From NCBI GenBank assembly GCA_904501965.1, contig CAJGCS010000032.1, positions 1 through 10,342 on the forward strand: DNA of 10,342 nucleotides, read 5' to 3'. Below are positions 5,234 through 10,342 of this stretch, in pieces. The position numbers were made by a program, and so were the translations under genes. Within the stretch, counting starts at the first letter, position 1. Every line of letters starts with the position of its first letter. The stretch is from an uncultured Bacilli bacterium. Its GTDB lineage: Bacteria; Bacillota_I; Bacilli_A; ML615J-28; CAG-313. Below the pieces are notes generated by a model that was given only the letters and a program-made list of their open reading frames with translations, was not told the DNA's origin and did not search any database.

Positions 5234-7003
5234 ATGAAAAAATTTATAGGTTATTATAAACCACATTGGAAATTATTTGTAATAGACATGATATGTTCTT
5301 TCTTAATTTCATTGTGTACATTTGCATATCCATTTGTAACAGAAGTAATAATGAATAAAGAAAATATTAAAGCTGGTAAGTTTGATTTAATACTATTATT
5401 CTGTGGATTGCTTGTTTTAATATATGTCATTAAAGCAATTCTAAACTATATTGTTCAATACTGGGGGCATATTCTTGGTGTAAGAATCCAAGCCGATATG
5501 AGAAAAGAATTGTTTGAACATTTACAATCTTTACCATTTTCTTATTTTGATGAAAATAAAACTGGTACTATTATGTCAAGAATTATCAACGACTTAATGG
5601 ATATTGCAGAACTTGCTCACCATGGACCTGAAGGAATATTCTTATCAATATTTTCAATTGTTGCAGATACGATTTATCTTTCTATTAGAGTAAATCCAAT
5701 CCTTGCTATTTTATTATGCATGATTATTCCTTTTGTGCTAATATTTGCAATTGTAAGAAGAAAGAAAATGAAAGCAGCTTTCAAAAAGATGCGTGAAGAA
5801 ACTGGTGAAATTAACGCACGAGTTGAAAGTAGTGTTGCGGGTATTCGTGTAACAAAAGCTTATACTGCATCAAAAGATGAAATTAGAAAGTTTAATGAAT
5901 CAAATAAAGCATTTCAAAAGGCAAGAGCTAAAGCTTATCATGAAATGGGTGTATTTAATTCTGGTATGGGATTATTTACAGATATCTTCAATGCAATAGC
6001 ATTAGTTGGTGGGGCTCTTTTACTTTATGTTGGATTAAATGAAAAATTCGATCTTAATATAAACCTTGGATTTAATATCGGAATTAACGAAGCACAACTT
6101 ACTGCTTACTTATTATCCGCATCAATGATTATTAATCCAATTAGAACATTAATTAGTATATTTGAACAAATTCAAAATGGTATGACTGGTTTTGCAAGAT
6201 TCACTGAAATCATCAACATGAAGCCAGAAAAAGAAGCTGAAAACCCAGTACATGTAGAAGGCCTTAAAGAAGAAATTAGATTTGATAAAGTATATTTTAA
6301 ATATTCCGAAGAAGAAAATCCTGATTGGATTTTAAATGGTCTTGACCTTTCTATTAAAAAAGGAAAAACAGTTGCTTTAGTTGGTCCTTCTGGTGGAGGA
6401 AAAACAACAATATGCCACTTAATACCAAGATTCTACGAAGTAAGTGAGGGTGCAATCTACTTTGATAATGTCGATGTAAGAGATATTAGTTTTAACTCTT
6501 TAAGAAAGACAATTGGTATTGTAGCTCAAGATGTATTCTTATTTACTGGAACTATTAAAGAAAATATTGCTTATGGTAAGTTAGATGCAACAGATGAAGA
6601 AATCATTGAAGCCGCAATCCGTGCTAATATTCATGATTTTATCACAGAACTTCCTGAAGGATATAATACATTCATCGGGGAACGTGGCGTAAAACTATCT
6701 GGTGGTCAAAAACAACGTCTAAGTATTGCAAGAGCATTTTTGAAAAATCCTGAAATCTTAATTTTAGATGAAGCTACAAGTGCACTTGATAATATTACTG
6801 AAATGCAAATTCAACAATCCCTTGAATCTTTATCAAAAGGTAGAACTACAATAGTTGTTGCTCATAGATTATCAACAGTTAAAAATGCTGATGAAATTAT
6901 TGTTATTGACAAAACAGGTATTGTTGAAAGAGGAAATCACTTTGAATTAATTAAAACAAATGGTATATATGCAAATTTATACCAATATCAATTTAAAGAA
7001 TAA
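5234..7003 (+). CDS. ABC exporter half-transporter (fused permease and ATPase)
   Basis: This 589-residue protein joins a six-helix exporter domain (about 1-325) to an ATPase domain (about 345-589) and resembles MsbA/BmrA-type lipid or drug exporters, which work as dimers in the cytoplasmic membrane. The ATPase motifs are complete: Walker A GPSGGGKTT (K390), Q-loop Q432 in AQDVFLF, signature LSGGQKQR (488-495), Walker B ILILDE with catalytic E513, D-loop SALD, and switch H544 in VAHRLSTV. The intracellular loop motif LPFSYFDENKTGTIMSRIIND is also typical. The stretch between the last two helices (about 269-288) is longer and more polar than I would expect. Both nucleotide sites are intact and no partner gene is adjacent, so a homodimer is most likely. 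An in-frame TTG at 5204 overlaps the promoter -10, so the ATG at 5234 with its GGGGGTG site is the start. Substrate cannot be told. Confidence 0.93.
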   Translation: MKKFIGYYKPHWKLFVIDMICSFLISLCTFAYPFVTEVIMNKENIKAGKFDLILLFCGLLVLIYVIKAILNYIVQYWGHILGVRIQADMRKELFEHLQSLPFSYFDENKTGTIMSRIINDLMDIAELAHHGPEGIFLSIFSIVADTIYLSIRVNPILAILLCMIIPFVLIFAIVRRKKMKAAFKKMREETGEINARVESSVAGIRVTKAYTASKDEIRKFNESNKAFQKARAKAYHEMGVFNSGMGLFTDIFNAIALVGGALLLYVGLNEKFDLNINLGFNIGINEAQLTAYLLSASMIINPIRTLISIFEQIQNGMTGFARFTEIINMKPEKEAENPVHVEGLKEEIRFDKVYFKYSEEENPDWILNGLDLSIKKGKTVALVGPSGGGKTTICHLIPRFYEVSEGAIYFDNVDVRDISFNSLRKTIGIVAQDVFLFTGTIKENIAYGKLDATDEEIIEAAIRANIHDFITELPEGYNTFIGERGVKLSGGQKQRLSIARAFLKNPEILILDEATSALDNITEMQIQQSLESLSKGRTTIVVAHRLSTVKNADEIIVIDKTGIVERGNHFELIKTNGIYANLYQYQFKE

Positions 7004-7005
7004 TT

Positions 7006-7038
7006 AAAAAAGCCCAACATTAATTTGTTGGACTTTTT
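7006..7038. terminator. Shared bidirectional terminator between convergent genes
   Basis: A stem with one mismatch (7007-7019 pairing with 7026-7038, core CCAACA/TGTTGG) has A residues on one foot and T residues on the other, so each strand ends in a T run (7034-7038 on plus, 7011-7006 on minus). It serves the ABC exporter gene. It also serves the phosphoesterase gene, whose last codons and stop codon lie inside the hairpin. Confidence 0.85.
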
Positions 7039-7553
7039 ATTTGTTTTATTATTTCATGATTTAAATCATATATTGTAATAAAGTCATTATCTATTACTAA
7101 ATAACTTTTCTTTGTTTTTGCTCTTGGCATACTAATAGATCCGGGTGAACATTCAATCCAATGTTTTACTTTCTCTATTTTGTTTATATGCGTATGACCA
7201 TGACAATATATATCATTTTCTTTTAATATTCCAAAAGGAAAATAGTGATGACCATGTGTAAAATATATATGATGTGAATTAATCATTAACGAAAAATTAT
7301 CTCTAAAGCCAACTGGTAAAAACTTTTCATCATCTCTAATATCGCAGTTACCTTTTACAATAATTAGCTTTGTAACAACTTCACTTAAGATATTACCAAT
7401 TTTAAACACATCTTCTATTGTTGTATAATCATATCCTCTATATATATCACCAAGCACAATTAAATAGTCAAACTCGTCTTTTTTTATATAATTTACAAAT
7501 TCTTCTAATTCTTGTGTTTTACCATGAATATCAGATATTACATATATCTTCAT
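7020..7553 (-). CDS. YfcE/MJ0936-like metallophosphoesterase
   Basis: A small cytoplasmic calcineurin-like phosphoesterase of 177 residues. All metal-site motifs are present: SDIHG (D8, H10), LGDIYRG (D36), GNCD (N69), THGHHY (H100, H102) and HGHTH (H118, H120, H122), followed by the family's PGSISMPR signature. These ligands bind two metal ions, usually manganese. Relatives such as E. coli YfcE hydrolyse phosphodiesters in vitro; the natural substrate is unclear. The frame is open to GTG codons at 7565 and 7562, but the AAGGAG ribosome binding site (7570-7565) overlaps the first and touches the second too closely. The ATG at 7553, 11 bases from it, gives the standard MKIYVISDIHG beginning. 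A promoter lies in the end of cotJC, and no terminator separates the two genes, so cotranscription is also possible. Confidence 0.92.
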   Translation of the reverse strand: MKIYVISDIHGKTQELEEFVNYIKKDEFDYLIVLGDIYRGYDYTTIEDVFKIGNILSEVVTKLIIVKGNCDIRDDEKFLPVGFRDNFSLMINSHHIYFTHGHHYFPFGILKENDIYCHGHTHINKIEKVKHWIECSPGSISMPRAKTKKSYLVIDNDFITIYDLNHEIIKQIKSPTN

Positions 7554-7574
7554 ATATATCACCACTCCTTTTTA

Positions 7575-7608
7575 TATGTTATCATTATTATAACATATTT
7601 TTGCGTTC
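7575..7608 (-). promoter_or_regulatory. Phosphoesterase promoter inside the cotJC 3' end, covered by a palindrome
   Basis: TGTTATAAT (7595-7587) is an extended -10 on the minus strand, without a clear -35. It overlaps the last codons and stop codon of cotJC. A palindrome with arms TATGTTAT (7597-7590) and ATAACATA (7582-7575) covers the -10. As an RNA hairpin it has no T run on the minus strand, so it does not look like a cotJC terminator; an operator is possible. The upstream block AACGCAAAAATATG is shared with the ackA promoter. Confidence 0.5.
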
Positions 7609-8148
7609 GTAGTGTTCTAGAAGTTCTTTAAATCTTGCAAAGTGAACAATTTCTCTTTGTCTTAAGAACAATAAAGCATCTTTAAGATCATTATCAGTAG
7701 TAAGATTAATAAGGTTTTCATATACTGCTCTTGCTTTTTCTTCAGCCGCTAAATCTTCAACTAAATTTGCTCTAGTATCTCCAACGGCTGAAATATATGC
7801 TGTTGTAAATGGAATTCCATTAGGGTTTGCAGGAAATAAATCAAGTCCGTGTTCAACATAATGTTTGTCAAAACCAGCTGCTTTAATTTCTTCAATAGTT
7901 GCTCCTGCAGTAAGTTGTTTGATTATTGTTTGTAACATTTCAACATGTCCTAATTCTTCTGTTCCAATATCGGTAAGTAATGCTTTACCAACATCGTCTG
8001 GCATTGTAAAACTTTGATTTAAATATCTTAATGCTGCACCAAGTTCTCCTTGAGGGCCTCCAACTTGAGCATTAATTAATTGTGCCATTTTTAAATCGCG
8101 TTTTTTAATATTTACTGGATACTGTAACATCTTTTCATATTTCCACAT
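7588..8148 (-). CDS. cotJC: Spore coat protein CotJC, manganese catalase-like
   Basis: CotJC is a spore-coat component with the four-helix ferritin-like fold of manganese catalases. The 186-residue protein begins MWKYEKMLQYPVNIKKRDLKMAQLI, typical of CotJC. The likely metal ligands are all in place: E35 in QGELGAALRY, E65 and H68 in TEELGHVE, a glutamate at 136 or 137 in AAEEKARAVYE, and E166/H169 in REIVHF. Catalase activity is therefore plausible but not shown by sequence alone. The DLFPANPNGIPFTTAYI stretch (102-119) is also characteristic. Its ATG overlaps the upstream cotJB stop codon by one base (TAATG), which suggests translational coupling; the ribosome binding site AAAGGGTGG is within the cotJB coding end. 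In Bacillus subtilis the cotJ operon is made in the mother cell under sigma-E. Confidence 0.95.
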   Translation of the reverse strand: MWKYEKMLQYPVNIKKRDLKMAQLINAQVGGPQGELGAALRYLNQSFTMPDDVGKALLTDIGTEELGHVEMLQTIIKQLTAGATIEEIKAAGFDKHYVEHGLDLFPANPNGIPFTTAYISAVGDTRANLVEDLAAEEKARAVYENLINLTTDNDLKDALLFLRQREIVHFARFKELLEHYERKNML

Positions 8149-8561
8149 TATCTATTACCACCCTTTAAGTTCCAATCTTTAACCCATAACCATGAGTTTG
8201 TAGGTTCATTAATAAAATCTAAATCAATATTATATTTTATTTTTTCAAACCTTTCAACAAGGTTACGATACTCTATAACATAAGCGTTGTAAAGCCTAAT
8301 TGCTTCTTCATCGCCTGGGTTAACATCTAAATATAAGCCAAGATCTAGCAAGATAAAGTTATAAGCTTGTAAAACTGTTAATGGATTATCAGCTGTTAAA
8401 ATAACTGGTTTATATGCTTTATACCCTTTATATAAGTTCTTAGATAAATTACCGTATGAAAGTGCAGGTAGTGGTGTAAAAAAATCATTTATGTCATCTT
8501 GTTTATATTTTGTATCTCCCATGTAATTAAAGTAATTTACTTTATTATAATTTGAATACAT
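8148..8561 (-). CDS. cotJB: Spore coat protein CotJB with a CotJA-like N-terminal segment
   Basis: The C-terminal part (about residues 62-132) is CotJB: LTVLQAYNFILLDLGLYLDVNPGDEEA, then YNAYVIEYRNL, and a tryptophan-rich end SWLWVKDWN. CotJB normally is about 80-100 residues and sits between cotJA and cotJC. Here the protein is 137 residues, and its N-terminal half contains PLPALSYGNLSKNLYKGYKAYKP (31-52 region), which resembles the GTLF..LY.PY core of CotJA. No separate cotJA is found upstream, where murB ends only about 50 bases away. I infer a CotJA-CotJB fusion; the CotJB half is sure, the CotJA half less so. The first ATG is supported by AAGGAG (8574-8569) seven bases before it. The gene overlaps cotJC by one base. 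Confidence 0.88.
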   Translation of the reverse strand: MYSNYNKVNYFNYMGDTKYKQDDINDFFTPLPALSYGNLSKNLYKGYKAYKPVILTADNPLTVLQAYNFILLDLGLYLDVNPGDEEAIRLYNAYVIEYRNLVERFEKIKYNIDLDFINEPTNSWLWVKDWNLKGGNR

Positions 8562-8575
8562 TATTTCACTCCTTC

Positions 8576-8608
8576 CATATTTAGAGTATTCTTATATTCT
8601 AAATATGT
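8576..8608 (-). promoter_or_regulatory. Inverted repeat and possible sporulation promoter before cotJB
   Basis: Ten-base arms CATATTTAGA (8607-8598 on minus) and TCTAAATATG (8585-8576) enclose 12 bases. No sigma-A promoter is visible before cotJB. On the minus strand AC (8608-8607), 16 bases, then AATACTCTA (8590-8582) approaches the sigma-K pattern AC-N16/17-CATANNNTA with one mismatch; CATATT (8607-8602) also resembles a sigma-E -35 box but the spacing to a -10 is too short. The stem lacks a T run, so it is not a convincing murB terminator. Confidence 0.35.
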
Positions 8609-8614
8609 CTGGGC

Positions 8615-9523
8615 TTATTCTAATATTTTCCATTCATATTCTAAATCTATATTTAGTTTTTCTTTTGCTTTTGCCTTTATATTCTTTATTAATGTATATA
8701 TATCATCAAATGTTGCATTACCATTGTTAATAATAAAATTTGCATGTTTATTACTAACATAGGCATCTTTAATATTCATTCCTTTAAATCCTAATCTTTC
8801 GACTATTTCCCATGAAGACATATCTTTAGGATTTTTGAAAGTTGAACCTGCACATTTTGTACTTATTGGTTGAGACTCTTTTTTCTTTTCAACTAATGTT
8901 CTTATTTTTTCTAGTGGAGCACTTTTAAATCTTGCATTTTCTACTTCGATAATTGCGCCTAAAATTATTCCATGCTTTTTTGAAAATACAGATGTTCTAT
9001 ATCCAAACTTACAATCTTCTTTTTTTAGAAGTATTAAATCATCAAGTGGATCTAAGTATAAAACATTTTTTATAATATCAGATATTGAACTATTATATGC
9101 TCCTGCATTCATATATATAGCTCCACCAATCGTTCCGGGTATAACACTCAAGAACTCGGCATTTGTATAACCCTTTTCTGAAAGCATAAATGAAGCTTTA
9201 CTAGAATTTATTCCCGCTGGAATAAAAAACATTTTTTCATTTATTTTACAAATTTTATTAATCTCTTTTAAACTTATAAATACTTCTTTAAAATATCGAT
9301 CATTAATAAGTAAATTAGTGCCTTTACCTATTACATAATAAGCAAAATTTTCTTCTTTTAACTTTTTTATAAACAATCTTAGGCTCATTATATCTTTGGG
9401 ATAAAATAAAAGTGAACATGTTCCACCTACATTTAGGGATGTATGTTTTTTTAAAGATTCATTTATTATATATCTTCCTAAAGAATTGTTTTCAATATAC
9501 TCTATTATTCTATTGATACTAAT
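8615..9523 (-). CDS. murB: UDP-N-acetylenolpyruvoylglucosamine reductase MurB, apparent ATT start
   Basis: MurB is the FAD enzyme that reduces UDP-GlcNAc-enolpyruvate to UDP-MurNAc with NADPH in the cytoplasm. From the ATT at 9523 the protein is 302 residues, matching the usual length of about 300. The motifs are HTSLNVGGTCSLLFYP (27-42), GKGTNLL (66-72), IPGTIGGAIYMNAGAY (128-143), YRTS (175-178, type II MurB), catalytic S227 in CAGSTFKNP, HANFIINNGNA, and a C-terminal glutamate near 297. The first ATG in this frame, at 9388, would drop the first 45 residues including the FAD-binding NVGG segment. No ATG, GTG or TTG occurs between the upstream stop codon and 9388. The ATT overlaps the murG stop codon and has AAGGG four bases before it; ATC at 9517 is the alternative. 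The enzyme assignment is firm; the start is inferred. Confidence 0.93.
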   Translation of the reverse strand: MSINRIIEYIENNSLGRYIINESLKKHTSLNVGGTCSLLFYPKDIMSLRLFIKKLKEENFAYYVIGKGTNLLINDRYFKEVFISLKEINKICKINEKMFFIPAGINSSKASFMLSEKGYTNAEFLSVIPGTIGGAIYMNAGAYNSSISDIIKNVLYLDPLDDLILLKKEDCKFGYRTSVFSKKHGIILGAIIEVENARFKSAPLEKIRTLVEKKKESQPISTKCAGSTFKNPKDMSSWEIVERLGFKGMNIKDAYVSNKHANFIINNGNATFDDIYTLIKNIKAKAKEKLNIDLEYEWKILE

Positions 9524-9532
9524 CTTTCCCTT
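9515..9532 (-). promoter_or_regulatory. Ribosome binding site and non-canonical start region of murB
   Basis: On the minus strand AAGGG (9532-9528) is followed by AAAG and ATT (9523-9521), whose last base begins the murG stop codon TAG (9521-9519). Six bases further is ATC (9517-9515). Spacing from AAGGG is four bases to ATT and ten to ATC, so both are possible. No standard start codon in the murB frame occurs here. Confidence 0.5.
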
Positions 9533-10342
9533 CTATAATATTAATAATCTTGTTCATTGAATGAAGCTTTTTATAATTATTAATATTTGAAATATATTCT
9601 TTATAATTTCTTTTTATTCTATTTATTATTCTAACTATATCATCAACCGATTCAACTATTTCTCCTAGATTCATTCTCTTTATCTCAAGTGCATTAAAAT
9701 ATTGATGATTGTCTTTTACATTTTTAGAAGGAATAAGAATAGGAATTGTATTTGTTGATAGTGCTTCAAATATTGTTGATGATCCTGCCCTTGAAATTAC
9801 ATATGTTGCTTCTTTTAATTCATCAATTAAATTATTTGAAAAAGGTAGTATTTTAACATTATTATTACTAATTTCTTTTTTTACATTTTCATAATATTTC
9901 TTACCTGTTACAAGTGTAATATCATAGTTATCTAAGTAGTGGTTATTAATTAATTCAATTGCAATATCATTTACTTCTTTAGCCCCATTTGAGCCTGATG
10001 TTATAATAATTTTATTTTGTTTTTTTGTGCATTTACCTTCAGTACTAAACAATACTGGATTTGATACAACACACTTTTTATTATTGAATCTTTCTTTTAA
10101 ATCAATATCAAACGTTAAAAGAATTTTATCTGCGTTTTTTAATGATACTTTATTTGCAAATCCCATTATTTTATTTTGTTCATGAATTATTTTTTTGCAG
10201 TTCTTAAGTTTGCAAAGCATCGCAATTCCACTAATATATCCACCCATTCCAATTACTAAATCAATGCGTTCTTCTTTTAGTATTTTTAAAATATGTGTTC
10301 TTGCATACATCGCTTTGGTAAGTGTTACAATGTTTTTTATTA
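9519..10342 (-). CDS. murG: MurG glycosyltransferase, 3' part only (runs off right edge)
   Basis: MurG transfers GlcNAc from UDP-GlcNAc to lipid I to make lipid II on the inner face of the membrane. The frame stays open to the window edge, so the ATG at 10310 is internal; 273 residues are visible and the first roughly 85, including the N-terminal glycine-rich loop, are missing. Visible motifs are GMGGYISGIAMLCKL, IIHEQNKIMGFANK, the sugar-nucleotide site start SGSNGAKEVND (TSGSNGA in place of the usual GGSxGA), SRAGSSTIFEAL, and KDNHQYFNAL. The first loop reads TSGSNG rather than GGSQG, a mild divergence. The stop codon TAG overlaps the apparent murB start, so the two are translationally coupled. 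The order murG-murB places both in one wall-synthesis operon whose promoter is off the window. Confidence 0.93.
   Translation of the reverse strand, partial: IKNIVTLTKAMYARTHILKILKEERIDLVIGMGGYISGIAMLCKLKNCKKIIHEQNKIMGFANKVSLKNADKILLTFDIDLKERFNNKKCVVSNPVLFSTEGKCTKKQNKIIITSGSNGAKEVNDIAIELINNHYLDNYDITLVTGKKYYENVKKEISNNNVKILPFSNNLIDELKEATYVISRAGSSTIFEALSTNTIPILIPSKNVKDNHQYFNALEIKRMNLGEIVESVDDIVRIINRIKRNYKEYISNINNYKKLHSMNKIINIIEGKD

Noticed and set aside
7418..7612. Plus-strand open frame opposite the phosphoesterase start
   Set aside because: Antisense to conserved codons of the phosphoesterase, no recognisable product and no ribosome binding site.
408..9521. Reassigned genetic code, because no complete gene here ends in TGA
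   Set aside because: All ten complete genes end in TAA or TAG, but none contains in-frame TGA and tryptophan is coded by TGG; TAA preference in AT-rich DNA explains this.
9389..9523. murB as a truncated pseudogene starting at the internal ATG
   Set aside because: The 45 codons upstream are in frame, uninterrupted and carry the conserved NVGG segment, so the gene is intact; only its start codon is unusual.

Overview
The window reads as a chromosomal segment of an AT-rich Gram-positive bacterium that builds a peptidoglycan wall and probably forms spores. The evidence is murG, murB and ftsZ, a CotJB/CotJC spore-coat pair, purine-rich ribosome binding sites, and sigma-A-type promoters (TATAAT boxes, several with an upstream TG). 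An uncultured low-GC lineage of Bacilli/Erysipelotrichia type, as found in animal guts, would fit. That placement is inferred from gene content and composition, not from a marker tree. I see no insertion sequences, phage genes, CRISPR arrays or RNA genes.

Layout, left to right: the 5' part of a cysteine-rich Fe-S scaffold-like gene, running off the left edge (minus strand). Then a minus-strand unit of a seven-helix membrane protein followed by a HIT-family hydrolase. Next comes a second membrane protein, clearly a paralogue of the first, with its own promoter and terminator. Then ftsZ behind a perfect consensus promoter, and ackA (acetate kinase). After a divergent promoter region lies the only plus-strand gene, an ABC exporter half-transporter. 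It converges on a YfcE-like metallophosphoesterase, and the two share a terminator. Upstream of the phosphoesterase is the cotJB-cotJC pair, in which the CotJB protein carries a CotJA-like segment at its N-terminus. The right edge holds murB and the 3' part of murG, overlapping.

How the genes fit together: MurG (lipid II synthesis), MurB (UDP-MurNAc synthesis) and FtsZ (division ring) belong to wall growth and division. CotJB/CotJC point to sporulation. AckA points to fermentative acetate production with ATP gain. The membrane-protein pair, the ABC exporter and the phosphoesterase have no assignable substrate.

Most of the window is ordinary housekeeping DNA. The points that stand out are: (1) murB has no ATG, GTG or TTG where its N-terminus should begin, and appears to start at an ATT overlapping the murG stop codon; (2) tandem paralogues of an unrecognised seven-helix membrane family; (3) the CotJA-CotJB fusion; (4) two places where a promoter -35 box lies inside the upstream gene's terminator stem; (5) a near-identical promoter block at ackA and the phosphoesterase gene, and palindromes over the -10 boxes of ftsZ and the phosphoesterase gene.
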